A stretch of 64,000 nucleotides of DNA from Treponema ruminis (GCA_017161305.1 CP031518.1:1860001-1924000); one strand, 5' to 3'; counted from the stretch's first letter, positions 52,450 to 62,606 are shown. The notes: generated by a model from the sequence alone, not told the origin. Translations and numbers: made by a program.

Positions 52450-54304
52450 TTTCCATGTTCTCCGTGATTGGCGTTCCTGCCGGCGGCTCCTGATTCTTGA
52501 CCCAGCCGTCGCCGTTGATTTTTATCCTAATGTTCCTGTAATTGAGAAGGGGGAGCAGCTGTCTTTTTGAGACTCCGTGGAAGTCTGGCACGGTTCCTTC
52601 GAGGACGATTGGCTTGGTGCCAGCGATTGAGACTGAGCCCGGGTGAGCGAGGCTTGAAGCCTTGCCTCGTGCCATTCCCAGATGGTCGATGATGACGTCG
52701 GCTGCCTTTGCGATTACCGGGGCTACGATTCGGCCTGCGTAAGTTTCTCCCTTTGCCTTTTCGATTACGATGTAGAGAATGATTTCCGGGTTTTCAATCG
52801 GGAAAATGGCCATACAGTTGGAAACGAAGTCTGTTGTTGAGTAGGCGCCTGTGTTGGGGTCTGCCATTTGAGCCGTACCGGTTTTTACGCCCAAAGAAAC
52901 GTCCTTGAGGTCTGCCCTGTGGCCGGTTCCGCTTGTTGCGACTGTTTCCATGCATTCGAGGATGTAGTCAGTTGTTGATTTTTGGAAAACCCTGTCTCGG
53001 AGAATAGGCGTGTGAACAAATTCTTCCTTGCCCTCGAAATCCGTGATTTTATTGACGAAGCTGAGCTGAACCGGCACGCCGTTGTTTGCGATTGCCGTTG
53101 CCGCCTGAACCATCTGCAGGGCACTTACAGTGATTTCCTGACCGATTGCGATTGTTGGCTTTGAGCGGGCTGACCAGAGGCGATCGTTCGGGTTGCGCAG
53201 AACTCCCGGAGTTTCGCCGGATATTTCCGTGCCCGGCTTTTCACCGAATCCGAGCTGGTGGAGTTTTGCAAGGAAGGGCTCTGAGTCAATCTTTTCGCTC
53301 ATCTGGGCCAGTGCATCGTTGCAGGAATATTTGAGGGCCTCGCGGGCAGTTTCCCATCCGTGGTGGTCGAGACAGGTGATTCTGATTGTCTCACGGCCGG
53401 TCTTTTTTGAGAAAATGCCGTCGCAGAGGAAAATGTCTTTTGTGGTGATTGAGCCAGTGTCAATGAATGAAGCAACCGAGAAAATCTTGAAGACTGAGCC
53501 CGGCTCGTAGCTGTCGCTGGCAGGCTTGTTTTTAAGCTCTGTTTTTGATGCGCTTGAAAAGTCATTGAGGTTGGCGGAAGGCAGGCTGATGTAAGAAAGG
53601 ACTTCGCCGGTTTTTGCTTCGGCCGCAATCAGCATCATTGACTCAGCCTGAGTGTCTTCCATTGCCTCATGGGCGATTTTTTCGAGATTTGACTGCAAGT
53701 TTGCGTCGATTGTGAGATAGATGTTCTTGCCCTGGACGACGGATTCTCCATCAGTTTGCGGTGGAAAGAGGGTGTCTTCCATGGAATATTCGATTCCGGC
53801 CAGACCTTTGCCTTCCTTGCCGACAAAACCAATCAGCTGGCTTGCAAGTTCGTTTTCCGGGTAAACGCGGCCCTGCAGCTTGTCGAATTTTACGACTGAA
53901 GAAAAACCGTTGTGGCTGCAGGCCTTGCGTAATTCTGCGTAAGTGTTTGAGTCTATATTTTTTTTGATGTATGTGAATGATGAATTTTCTGATTTTGAAA
54001 TAAGGGCGAGGATTGAAGATTCGCTTTCGTTGATGATTGGTGCGATGACTTCCGCGAAATTTTCCTTGTTCTTGATTGACTGGGGCGAGGCTCCAAAGTC
54101 GTAGAAGGCAGCCGGAACAGCCAGAGCCTTTCCGTTCCTGTCCAGAATTGAACCGCGCTGAACTTCGGTGAGCTCCGTGAGAGGGGCTGGCGGCTCAGTG
54201 AAAGCAAAAAATCCGTATTCAACGATGACATAAGCTGACAAGAGGACTGCACAGACAATCAGAAAAATGAGAGGGCCTTTTTTGATGTAGCCGTTTACTT
54301 GCAT
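52430..54304 (-). CDS. Penicillin-binding transpeptidase with PASTA domain (FtsI/PBP2-like)
   Basis: The 624-residue protein has one N-terminal membrane helix (PLIFLIVCAVLLSAYVIVEY), a dimerisation domain (VQRGSILDRNGKALAVP) and a transpeptidase domain. The active-site motifs are SVFK at ~270-273, SCN near 328 and KTGT near 474. A single PASTA domain ends the protein (TVPDFHGVSKRQLLPLLNY to ELYLE). It crosslinks peptidoglycan at the septum or in elongation; PASTA plus this length favours FtsI. It lies between lepB (10-nt overlap) and maf (20-nt overlap) in a tightly packed leftward operon. Confidence 0.9.
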   Translation of the reverse strand: MQVNGYIKKGPLIFLIVCAVLLSAYVIVEYGFFAFTEPPAPLTELTEVQRGSILDRNGKALAVPAAFYDFGASPQSIKNKENFAEVIAPIINESESSILALISKSENSSFTYIKKNIDSNTYAELRKACSHNGFSSVVKFDKLQGRVYPENELASQLIGFVGKEGKGLAGIEYSMEDTLFPPQTDGESVVQGKNIYLTIDANLQSNLEKIAHEAMEDTQAESMMLIAAEAKTGEVLSYISLPSANLNDFSSASKTELKNKPASDSYEPGSVFKIFSVASFIDTGSITTKDIFLCDGIFSKKTGRETIRITCLDHHGWETAREALKYSCNDALAQMSEKIDSEPFLAKLHQLGFGEKPGTEISGETPGVLRNPNDRLWSARSKPTIAIGQEITVSALQMVQAATAIANNGVPVQLSFVNKITDFEGKEEFVHTPILRDRVFQKSTTDYILECMETVATSGTGHRADLKDVSLGVKTGTAQMADPNTGAYSTTDFVSNCMAIFPIENPEIILYIVIEKAKGETYAGRIVAPVIAKAADVIIDHLGMARGKASSLAHPGSVSIAGTKPIVLEGTVPDFHGVSKRQLLPLLNYRNIRIKINGDGWVKNQEPPAGTPITENMEIELYLE

Positions 54305-54831
54305 AAAACCTTTCCAAGAATATTTCGCTCAGAGACGAATCCGTAAGTGCGGGAATCGACCGAAACTTCGTGATTGTCACCGATTGCGAGAATGTAGCCC
54401 TGAGGCACGCTGGCAGAATCTTTGAGCTTGAGATATTGAATCTGACTCAAAGGAATCGAAAAATCTCCTGCCTTTAAAATATAATTATAATCGCTATTGC
54501 TTAAAATTTCTAGTTTATCTCCACCGAGAGCGATACATCTTTTTACAACTATTTTATTGTTATACAGATAGATGACCACATCCCCGCGCTCAGGCCCCTT
54601 CCACTGGAGCAAAAGTTTTTCTCCGTAGGGCTGGGCGATTCCGTAAGCGCATTTTGAGACGAAAAGCCTCTCTCCGTCTTTGATGGCCGGATACATTGAT
54701 TCGCCTGAAACCGTGAGGATTTCAAAGACAAAGAGCTTGAGCAGCAGGCCCAGGATAAGCCCCAGACAGACAATGAGACAGAGAATTTTATTTGATTTTG
54801 AAAAATGAATTCTTTCGGGTAAATTTTCCAT
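54295..54831 (-). CDS. lepB: Signal peptidase I
   Basis: The 178-residue protein has one N-terminal membrane helix (ILCLIVCLGLILGLLLKLFV), the catalytic Ser in SGESMYP (S45), the catalytic Lys in NKIVVKRCIALGGD (K97) and box E GDN-SVDSR (151-161). It cleaves signal peptides of exported proteins, many of which this window encodes. It is first in the lepB-pbp-maf operon. The ATG at 54831 lacks a clear Shine-Dalgarno; upstream lies a CTTTCAACTTTCAATTT-type repeat. Confidence 0.93.
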   Translation of the reverse strand: MENLPERIHFSKSNKILCLIVCLGLILGLLLKLFVFEILTVSGESMYPAIKDGERLFVSKCAYGIAQPYGEKLLLQWKGPERGDVVIYLYNNKIVVKRCIALGGDKLEILSNSDYNYILKAGDFSIPLSQIQYLKLKDSASVPQGYILAIGDNHEVSVDSRTYGFVSERNILGKVLCK

Positions 54832-54894
54832 TTTCAGCTTTCAACTTTCAATTTACTTCTAATTTACTACTTTTTTTCTTCCGATAAAAGACTT

Positions 54895-56076
54895 ATGGAG
54901 ATAATTAGTTTCGTTGGCTCTTCGGCGGCCGTTAAAAAAAGTTATTCTAGCTCAAATTTTACTCTTCCCCGAATTTCAAAGGTTCAGAAAAAAAATCCTG
55001 TGCATAAGTCTCCTGAAATCGTGGTCGCACTGGACAAGGCCTATTCAAAAACTGAAAGGCAGTTTACCGTCGCTGGAATTTCCAAGATTCTCTCAATTTT
55101 CGTTCTCTTTGCATTTCACCTGATTGTGCCATATACGGTTTTCAATCTTCTTTCTTTTGTTGACAATCACACGACTTCAATCGTTTTTGACTCAAATTCT
55201 GATTATGAATACGAGGCTTTGAGCGGTGCCATGTCCCGCTTTGCCATGTACGACACTCTGGCTGACAATGTTGATGAAAACGGCAACGTTCTTTCTGAGG
55301 ACGGCTCGATTCTTACGGCTGCCAGCGTTGGAATCGGCGAAAAGGTCACTTTCCAGAATTATACCGTAAAGGCCGGAGACTCAATCAGCACGATTTCCCG
55401 AAAATTTGGTCTTTCAAACATTTCGACCCTGATTGCAGTCAATGACATTTCAAACGTGCGTACTCTCCGTTCAGGTCAGAAACTGAGGATTCCTTCGACT
55501 GACGGACTTGTCTACAAGGTTCAGGCCGGAGACTCACTCAATTCTCTTTCAGTAAAATATCATGTCAGCGTTGAGGAAATCCTGGATGCAAACGACCTTT
55601 CAAGCGACACACTTGCAAAGGACATGGCTCTTTTCATTCCAGGCGCAAAAATGGACACAAACCAGCTCAGAAAGGCTATGGGCGAACTTTTCTCATATCC
55701 GATTAAGGCTGCATGGCGGCTCACATCAAGATTCGGTCCGCGTTCTGACCCCTTTACAGGCGTTGCTTCAAATCACACTGGAATTGACATGGCTTGTCCT
55801 ACAGGAACTCCGATTCGCGCTGCAATGAGCGGTCGTGTAGCTTACGTCGGCTGGTCAAATATCTTCGGAAACTACATAATCATCAATCATGGCGGCGGTT
55901 ATCAGACACTTTACGGCCACATGTCTCAGACTCTGGCTAAAAAAGGACAGGCTGTTGACCAGAGCACGAAAATCGGTCTCGTCGGTTCGACAGGATATTC
56001 AACAGGCCCTCACCTTCATTTTACGGTTTACAAAAATGGAAACCTCGTGGACCCATTAACATTGCTGAAACGCTAA
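54895..56076 (+). CDS. LysM-M23 peptidoglycan endopeptidase
   Basis: The 393-residue protein has a ~60-residue basic N-terminus, a membrane segment (FVLFAFHLIVPYTVFNLLSF), two LysM peptidoglycan-binding modules (YTVKAGDSISTISRKFGLSN and YKVQAGDSLNSLSVKYHVSV) and a C-terminal M23 domain. The zinc ligands are in HTGIDMACP (~294) and HLHF (~372), with YGHMS between. It should cut peptide crossbridges in the periplasm, during growth or division. The ATG at 54895 has no Shine-Dalgarno. It is divergent from lepB and followed 29 nt later by a zinc-ribbon gene. Confidence 0.9.
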   Translation: MEIISFVGSSAAVKKSYSSSNFTLPRISKVQKKNPVHKSPEIVVALDKAYSKTERQFTVAGISKILSIFVLFAFHLIVPYTVFNLLSFVDNHTTSIVFDSNSDYEYEALSGAMSRFAMYDTLADNVDENGNVLSEDGSILTAASVGIGEKVTFQNYTVKAGDSISTISRKFGLSNISTLIAVNDISNVRTLRSGQKLRIPSTDGLVYKVQAGDSLNSLSVKYHVSVEEILDANDLSSDTLAKDMALFIPGAKMDTNQLRKAMGELFSYPIKAAWRLTSRFGPRSDPFTGVASNHTGIDMACPTGTPIRAAMSGRVAYVGWSNIFGNYIIINHGGGYQTLYGHMSQTLAKKGQAVDQSTKIGLVGSTGYSTGPHLHFTVYKNGNLVDPLTLLKR

Positions 56077-56105
56077 AGTGGTGTTAAAATATGGAAGAGG
56101 TTTTT

Positions 56106-56339
56106 ATGGATTTTGTATGCGTCTGTAACAATTGTGGAAAGACAATCGAACGTGAATTCCATTACTGCCCCTGGTGCGGTAAAGAAAACGTTGAGCCAAG
56201 TGATGCTTCTGTTCTCGAAAATGTATTCGCTCAGCTTGAGGTAAAGCAGGCCAACGACAGGAATTCCCGCATCAAAAAAATCGAAAGCAAAATCGCCGAA
56301 ATTGAAAAAGGGTTAAATGAATTAGGAATTAGCAATTAA
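56106..56339 (+). CDS. Small zinc-ribbon protein
   Basis: This 77-residue protein has an N-terminal zinc ribbon with two knuckles, CNNCGK and CPWCGK, then a coiled-coil tail (RNSRIKKIESKIAEIEKGLN). The start is ATG 56106 because GGAAGAGG sits 5 nt before it, although an ATG at 56091 is in frame. It ends 2 nt before the next gene's start, so the two are cotranscribed. The function is unknown; such proteins often bind nucleic acid or partners. Confidence 0.8.
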   Translation: MDFVCVCNNCGKTIEREFHYCPWCGKENVEPSDASVLENVFAQLEVKQANDRNSRIKKIESKIAEIEKGLNELGISN

Positions 56340-56341
56340 CA

Positions 56342-58618
56342 ATGAGTAATTGGACGAAGCGAATCTTTTTTATTTTTTCATTTCTCCTTGCTAATTGCTC
56401 ATTGCTCACTTCCTTACACGCACAAGTCAAATTTGAAAATCCCCAGATAAATGCAGACAGCAAGTTTTTGTTTACAGTCAGTCACAATCTGGGCGGAACC
56501 ATTCCCTATAAAACGCTTTTTCTTGCTGATGCCACAAAGACTGAAGCCACCAAAATAATCACCTGCTTTCCTGAGCGCATGGAAATGCTGGCGGGCGGCT
56601 CTGTCCTGCAAGTTCGAAACCGCTATGGCTCAGCCCGATATTCTGTTGCCGATTCCACTTTAAGCTGGATCAGCCGTGAAGATTCAATTCCTGCCGATGC
56701 AAAGGCCATGCTGCCCCAGGCTGTGAGCCCGGACGGAAAATGGGCCTGCTTTGTCAAAAAAACTGATGCCGCGACCGGAAAGCTCTACCTTAAAAACATG
56801 TCCACTCTCGAAGAATTCCTTCTCAACGATAAGTGCGACTTCGATTTTGATGAGGTTCCTGCAAAATGGGCTGGAGACGGAAGCGTCTTTGTCTACGAAA
56901 AGGCGGGAAACCTTTACTTCGGCGACCCAAAGGCAGTTTATCAAAAGGTTCAGATGGACGAAGAATTCCGCAAGATAGGCGAGGGCACAATCAACTGCGT
57001 CACCTGGGCTTCTTCAAAATACCTCATCTACATCAACCGGGATTTAGTCTATAAAATCAGCGCCAAGGAACTTTACACCCGCACCCTTTATTCCCAGATG
57101 GTCGGAATCGGAATCGTAATCGGCCGCCTTCCGCTTGGATTCGACGGCCGCAAGGACAAATTCTGGGTCAACCCGTTCATAAATCAGATTGTCACAATCA
57201 ATTCAAATTCAGTGATTTCAAGCTACCGGGTTAATGGAACGGCATCTTCTTATCTTACAAGCGTTTATTCAAAGCCCTTCAAGGACATCAAGGGCTCTCC
57301 TGTTGACTACGACGTCTTTTTCTGTACCGACGGCAGCCAGGTTCTCTGGGTCAATTTAATCGGCCTGGAGGACGGAAAACGCAATTCCACGGTTTACAGG
57401 CTTTCTGACGAACTCAAGGAACTCAACCGGGTCGAAAATGCAACCCATCCCCTTCTTTCTCCTGACGGGCGCAAGGTTGTCTTCGCTTCTCAAAAACTTG
57501 CCTACATCTACGATTTGGGTTCTTGGCTTGAACTGGGGCGTCTTGGCGGTGAGTCAGTTTACTCATATGTCTGGGGAAGCAATTCTCTTCTATATATAGG
57601 TGGTGAATCCACAGTGCGCGAGTGGAAGCTTGGAGAAAACAACCGCTTTGCAAATACAGGCCGGGTTCTCTTCCTTTCTGCGGCTCAGGCTGCTTTCTGG
57701 AAGCCCAATGCCGAGAATATAGTCTGTGCCCAGAGCGCAGGCAACAAGGCCACTTTCTACGACTACGATTCCTTCAAAAATGTCTGGCAGGCCAGCGTGG
57801 AAGATACCCGAACTTCATTTGAGTACATGAAAAAGGCTGAGGTTTCAGTCTACGCCGTTCAGAATGCAAAATATCGTGTTTACACAGGCCTCACGGATAA
57901 CAAGCTTTTTGAAAACGCCCTTTATATCCGCAATTTTGCTGGCAGCGGCACTTCATACGCAGTTTACCCGGAGACGGTAAAGCCGGGCGACGAGCGCAAA
58001 AAAATTGCCCTGGTTTTCGATGCCCTGGATTCAGCTGACGGACTCACCCACATTCTTGCGGTGCTGGCCGGCTACAATATCAAGGCAACTTTCTTTTTGA
58101 ACGGAGAATTTATCCGCCGCTATCCTCTGGAGTGCAAGCAGATTATTGAAAGCGGACACGACTGCTGCTCAATGTATTTTTCAACGGCTGATTTGACCGA
58201 AAAGGGCTTTATCATAAACGAAGAATTTATCCGCCGGGGACTGGCCCGCAATGAGGATGAATTCTACGCGGCGACTGGCCGGGAACTTTCCCTCATGTGG
58301 CATGCTCCCTTCTACAAGGCTAACCGTGAAATCAAAAAGGCCGGAGAGGCGAGCGGCTACCGTTACGTTGAGGCTGGCCGTCTTGCCCTGGACACTTACA
58401 CTCTGGAAAAGGCCGCTGACGGCAAAAAGTGGTATTTGGGCGCAAAGGATCTGGTCAAGCTTTACGTTGATGCCGCCGAACCAAATATGATTATTCCGAT
58501 AAATGTCGGTCTTTCTGCCGGAACCCGCACAGATTATCTTTACGAAAAGCTTTCCCTCTTGATTGGAGATTTTTTGGATTTGGGCTACGAATTCACTCTC
58601 GTCCGAAATATAAAATAG
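56342..58618 (+). CDS. Exported beta-propeller protein with degenerate NodB (polysaccharide deacetylase) domain
   Basis: The 758-residue protein has a signal peptide (IFFIFSFLLANCSLLTSLHA). Residues ~30-540 carry WD40/TolB-like blades such as AMLPQAVSPDGKWACFVKK and NATHPLLSPDGRKVVFASQK. Residues ~553-758 have the NodB fold: KIALVFDALDSADGLTHILA, YNIKATFFLNGEFIRRYPLE, IIESGHDCCSMYFS and MWHAPFYKANREI. The usual metal-binding Asp-Asp (TFDD) reads FDAL and the HxxxH is lost, although RxP-like WHAPF remains, so deacetylase activity is doubtful. The signal-peptide codons overlap an AATTGCTCATTGCTCAC repeat. It directly follows the zinc-ribbon gene. Confidence 0.75.
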   Translation: MSNWTKRIFFIFSFLLANCSLLTSLHAQVKFENPQINADSKFLFTVSHNLGGTIPYKTLFLADATKTEATKIITCFPERMEMLAGGSVLQVRNRYGSARYSVADSTLSWISREDSIPADAKAMLPQAVSPDGKWACFVKKTDAATGKLYLKNMSTLEEFLLNDKCDFDFDEVPAKWAGDGSVFVYEKAGNLYFGDPKAVYQKVQMDEEFRKIGEGTINCVTWASSKYLIYINRDLVYKISAKELYTRTLYSQMVGIGIVIGRLPLGFDGRKDKFWVNPFINQIVTINSNSVISSYRVNGTASSYLTSVYSKPFKDIKGSPVDYDVFFCTDGSQVLWVNLIGLEDGKRNSTVYRLSDELKELNRVENATHPLLSPDGRKVVFASQKLAYIYDLGSWLELGRLGGESVYSYVWGSNSLLYIGGESTVREWKLGENNRFANTGRVLFLSAAQAAFWKPNAENIVCAQSAGNKATFYDYDSFKNVWQASVEDTRTSFEYMKKAEVSVYAVQNAKYRVYTGLTDNKLFENALYIRNFAGSGTSYAVYPETVKPGDERKKIALVFDALDSADGLTHILAVLAGYNIKATFFLNGEFIRRYPLECKQIIESGHDCCSMYFSTADLTEKGFIINEEFIRRGLARNEDEFYAATGRELSLMWHAPFYKANREIKKAGEASGYRYVEAGRLALDTYTLEKAADGKKWYLGAKDLVKLYVDAAEPNMIIPINVGLSAGTRTDYLYEKLSLLIGDFLDLGYEFTLVRNIK

Positions 58619-58750
58619 AAAATTAATTCACGACTGGGAGCCATTTTTGGACTGTCATCCCATAATTTCTTTGCCCTGCAAACTCACTTTTATTTTTTTT
58701 GATTTACGAAAAATCCTGTGGTAAAATGAATTCCAGAGGTGAACTCGGAT

Positions 58751-61700
58751 ATGAAAAAGTTTTTATCTAATTTGTTTTTGGGGATGCTCTTTTTCGTGGC
58801 ATCTTTTGGTCTTTCTGCACAGACTCGGACTGTTGATGTCTGGGACTTCGGCGGCGTTGAAGAAAGTGATGCGCAAAATCATATTGCAATTTCTGACATT
58901 GAAGGCCTGGAAGAACTTGGCGATGACGGCAAATTTACCGGTCCAAGTGAGTACACTTTCGGCGATCTGACTTTCAAAGTTGATAAAAATGACCGTGCCT
59001 ACAATTCCGGGGCAAAAAATGCAGGTTCACAGAGCTACGTTCACACCACTTTTGATGACGGCTACGAGTCAAACGGTGTCTGGTACTGCAACGGCAAGGG
59101 CGGCGAAAACAAGCGCTACCTGCTTTTGGAGAATGTCAGGGCTGGCGACCTCGTTACTTTTTATGCCCAGACAAGCAACGGCGGCGACGAAAAGATTCAT
59201 TTTTCTTCACTGGACGAAGAGGGCGAGCGTGACGACATTCAGGATGAAGTCGATTCAATCACAAACGAGGCAAAAATTTATTCATATATCGCGCTTTCTT
59301 CAGGCTCTTACAAAATCTACTGCGATGCAAGCGTAGGAAAGCCGGTTTATTTCCGGGTTAAGCGAGAGCGCGGCGTTCAGGTTTCCGGCAACCTTTCTTC
59401 ACTTCCTGCCGGAGAGCCTGAGCTCAAATTCATCCTCCGCGAAAAAAATCTTGAATTCAAGGCAAAGATTTCCGGAAAGAGCTACTCGGTCGGTCTTCCT
59501 GCAGGCTATTCTTTTGTTGCGGCTCTGGGCGGAATCAAGGGCTATGGCGTCAGAAAAGACTCTAAAATCCTTGAAATCGATGCAAAGGCCTCATCAGAGT
59601 TAAAAAAGGACATTGCAATTGCCGAGCAGACAAGCTTCCCGATTTCAGGCAAAATTTCCGGTTTCAATATGGGCTTTGCTCCAAAAGCAGGCTCGAAAGT
59701 CCTTCTTACCCCGGAAAAAAATCCTTCGGCCCTGCCGGTTGAACTTTCCATCAAGGCCGAGAACGGTGAGTATTCTTATTCCGGTGAAATTGAACCTTCC
59801 GTTTTCTACACAGCAAGTCTTTATGATATAAATGATTACGAAATTACAAGCGATTCTTCATTTGAGGGAAGCTCATCTTTTGAAAAGGACATTACTGTTG
59901 CAGCCCGAAAAACATACGACGTTTCAGGAAAATTCTTCGGCGAAATCAAGGAATTCCCTAAGTCAGTTCAGTTCAAGAATATTGCAGACGGCTACATCTA
60001 TGACGGCCGGGTTTCAACCTTAAACTACTCGGTTGAGCTTCGCGAGGGCGTTTACGAGGTAATCTGTGAAACTTCAATCGCCCGCACGGTCAATCACATT
60101 GTCGTAGAAAAGGCTCCTGTAATCAAAGATATTAAAATGTCACTCAAGCAGGACACAATCCGTCCTCTCCCGCCCAAAAAAGAACTCTGGGTTGGACCAA
60201 AACGCGGTCAGTATCCTAGCGTTGCAGAAGCTGTTGCGGCGGCAAAGGCCATGAATCCCCTTCAGGAGCGCGACCGAATCACAATCATGATTACTCCGGG
60301 TGTCTACAGAAATCAGCTGATTGTTGACGTTCCTTACATCACACTCAAAAATGCTGACCCGACAAAAGAAGTCAAAATCACCTGGTACTACGGAATCGGC
60401 TACAAATATTATTCTGCTGACGAAAACGGCTGGTACAACGAGGACCTGGCCTACGACAAATTTGCCAAAAAAACTGTCGCAAAATGGGGCGGGGCAACTT
60501 ACATCAAGAGCGTGGCAAAGGCTTTCCACGCCGAGGGCATCACATTCGAAACTTCTTTCAATAAATATGTTACTGACGAGGAAATTGCCGATGGAGTTGA
60601 GTGCGAGGGCTTTGATTTCGTCCGCAAGCTCAATTCTGATGTGCGCTCAAAGGCTGCGACCGAGCGTTCTTGCGCGATTCTTGTTGAGGGCGACGAGGCA
60701 GAATTCTTCGACTGTAAATTCCTGGGAAGTCAAGACACCTTCTACACCGGTTCAAAAATCAAGGGCTATCTGAGAAAGTGCTTTATCGAGGGAAACACTG
60801 ATTTTATCTTCGGCGACGGTAATTTTGTCTTTGAAAACTGCGAGATTCGTTTTGCGGGCTATTCTGACAGGGCCAGCGCTGGCTACATTACTGCTGCCCG
60901 GACAGAAGCTGAGGCCAAGGGCTATCTTTTCCTCAACTGTCTTATTTCAAATGACTCAAATGCCTTTAATGCAGCCGGATATTTCGGCCGTCCGTGGGGA
61001 AAGGATGCCGCTGTTGCCTGGGTCAACACTGTTTACGGCTCAGAAGACGTAATCACTCCGGTCGGCTGGACTGACATGAGCGGAAACAAGCCTGAAGATG
61101 CAAGATTCCGCGAGATTAACACGACTTGGGCTGGAAATGCAGTCAAAACTGACGAGCGTACAAAGGACACGATTCCTCAGATTACAAAAGATTTCGTCAT
61201 GAAGGTTTATCTGGGTCAGTGGAAGCCTGAATTCTACACTGAACCAAAGCCTGCCAAAATCAAGGCAAAAAAGCCTGTCTTTACAAGCGATGACGATCTT
61301 AATCTGGTTTATCCGGGCCACACAATGACAGTCAATTATACTCTCGGAACTGCTGATGCCGATGACATGTCCCTCATCAAGTGGTACCGGGACAAGGACG
61401 GAAAATCGACCCTGGTAAAGCAGACTACAGGCTACGGCGACAAAACTTATCTGATTCAGTCAGAGGATGCCGGCGGTTCAATCCGCTGCCTCATCATTCC
61501 TCAGATTCGAAGCGGAGACAGTGCAAAGCCGATTGAGGTCAAGCTCGACAAAAAAATCAACGAAGGATTTTCTATTCCTGCAAATGCAATCGCTGACAGG
61601 GCCCGCGTAAATGGTGCGGTAAATGTTTTCCTCGCTTCGGACTCAACCTGTAAGGATTACAGCGCGCTTGGAATGTGGACTGAAGGCAAAATCCAAAAAG

Positions 61701-62578
61701 AAGGCGGCTGGGGCGAATTCCTGCCAGCTTACTTTAACGGCACGGTTTCCGTAAAAGATTATGCCAACGGCGGACGCTCAAGCCGAAGCTTTATCAACGA
61801 AGGCCTGCTGGACAAAATCGAAGTGAATATTTCAAAGGGCGACTATCTTTTCATTCAGTTCGGTCACAATGACTGTGCAAATGCCGCAGGTTACCTTGAT
61901 GAGCGCTATGTTCCTCTTGGCCGCCCAGACAAAAAAGGCATTTATCCTGTCGTTCCGGGCAAAAAGGACGAAACTCCTGCTAACTACAAGGCCAAATACG
62001 GCGAAACTTTCTATTCTTATGACTGCGGCGGAACTTACAAATGGTATCTTTTGCAGTTCATCGAAGTGGCTAGAAAGGCTGGGGCAACTCCTGTTCTTGT
62101 AACTCCGGTTTCAAGGCTTTACTACACTTCTGACGGAAAAATCCGCCCTCACCACGACTCAACCGACACAGGAACAGGCACTCAGACCACTGAGAACAAC
62201 GCTTATGTTGAGGCCGTCCGTCAGCTGGCAAAAGAAGAAAAGGTGATTTTGATTGACGCATTCGAAATGACCAAGGCCCTGTACGAAAAAGCCTATGCCG
62301 ACAAAAAGGACAATTCCGAGGCTCAAAAACTCATGTCCGAAGGCGACAGCACCCACAACAACAAGCTGGGAGCCTTTGTCATCGCAGGTCTTTTCGCAAA
62401 GGCAATCAAGGCCCAGATTCCGCCGCTGGCAAAAGGCGTAGTTAAGCCCGCAAAAGCAATCGGCGAAAATGCCGACGGCAATCTGACTTTCACTGTTGAC
62501 AGCAAGGGCCGCTTCAATTGCGCAAGCGAATACTGGACGCTAAGCACCCAGAAGATGCTGGATTCCTTAAACAAATAG
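58751..62578 (+). CDS. Secreted pectin methylesterase (CE8) - rhamnogalacturonan acetylesterase (CE12) fusion
   Basis: The 1275-residue protein has a signal peptide (MKKFLSNLFLGMLFFVASFG). After it come an N-terminal carbohydrate-binding-like beta domain (~25-210), further beta repeats (~215-465), a CE8 domain (~471-832), an Ig-like linker (~836-940) and a CE12 SGNH domain (~954-1230). CE8 shows GSQDTFYTG, GNTDFIFGDG (Asp), GYITAAR and GRPWG. CE12 shows SDST (catalytic Ser), GRSSRSF, FGHND and the DSTH Asp-His pair. It should strip methyl esters from homogalacturonan and acetyl groups from rhamnogalacturonan, opening pectin to lyases. AGAGGTG precedes ATG 58751; the GTG at 58739 overlaps that site. 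A terminator follows. It is the clearest clue to diet. Confidence 0.9.
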   Translation: MKKFLSNLFLGMLFFVASFGLSAQTRTVDVWDFGGVEESDAQNHIAISDIEGLEELGDDGKFTGPSEYTFGDLTFKVDKNDRAYNSGAKNAGSQSYVHTTFDDGYESNGVWYCNGKGGENKRYLLLENVRAGDLVTFYAQTSNGGDEKIHFSSLDEEGERDDIQDEVDSITNEAKIYSYIALSSGSYKIYCDASVGKPVYFRVKRERGVQVSGNLSSLPAGEPELKFILREKNLEFKAKISGKSYSVGLPAGYSFVAALGGIKGYGVRKDSKILEIDAKASSELKKDIAIAEQTSFPISGKISGFNMGFAPKAGSKVLLTPEKNPSALPVELSIKAENGEYSYSGEIEPSVFYTASLYDINDYEITSDSSFEGSSSFEKDITVAARKTYDVSGKFFGEIKEFPKSVQFKNIADGYIYDGRVSTLNYSVELREGVYEVICETSIARTVNHIVVEKAPVIKDIKMSLKQDTIRPLPPKKELWVGPKRGQYPSVAEAVAAAKAMNPLQERDRITIMITPGVYRNQLIVDVPYITLKNADPTKEVKITWYYGIGYKYYSADENGWYNEDLAYDKFAKKTVAKWGGATYIKSVAKAFHAEGITFETSFNKYVTDEEIADGVECEGFDFVRKLNSDVRSKAATERSCAILVEGDEAEFFDCKFLGSQDTFYTGSKIKGYLRKCFIEGNTDFIFGDGNFVFENCEIRFAGYSDRASAGYITAARTEAEAKGYLFLNCLISNDSNAFNAAGYFGRPWGKDAAVAWVNTVYGSEDVITPVGWTDMSGNKPEDARFREINTTWAGNAVKTDERTKDTIPQITKDFVMKVYLGQWKPEFYTEPKPAKIKAKKPVFTSDDDLNLVYPGHTMTVNYTLGTADADDMSLIKWYRDKDGKSTLVKQTTGYGDKTYLIQSEDAGGSIRCLIIPQIRSGDSAKPIEVKLDKKINEGFSIPANAIADRARVNGAVNVFLASDSTCKDYSALGMWTEGKIQKEGGWGEFLPAYFNGTVSVKDYANGGRSSRSFINEGLLDKIEVNISKGDYLFIQFGHNDCANAAGYLDERYVPLGRPDKKGIYPVVPGKKDETPANYKAKYGETFYSYDCGGTYKWYLLQFIEVARKAGATPVLVTPVSRLYYTSDGKIRPHHDSTDTGTGTQTTENNAYVEAVRQLAKEEKVILIDAFEMTKALYEKAYADKKDNSEAQKLMSEGDSTHNNKLGAFVIAGLFAKAIKAQIPPLAKGVVKPAKAIGENADGNLTFTVDSKGRFNCASEYWTLSTQKMLDSLNK

Positions 62579-62606
62579 AACGAGCTAACTTTAACTGATT
62601 CTTATA

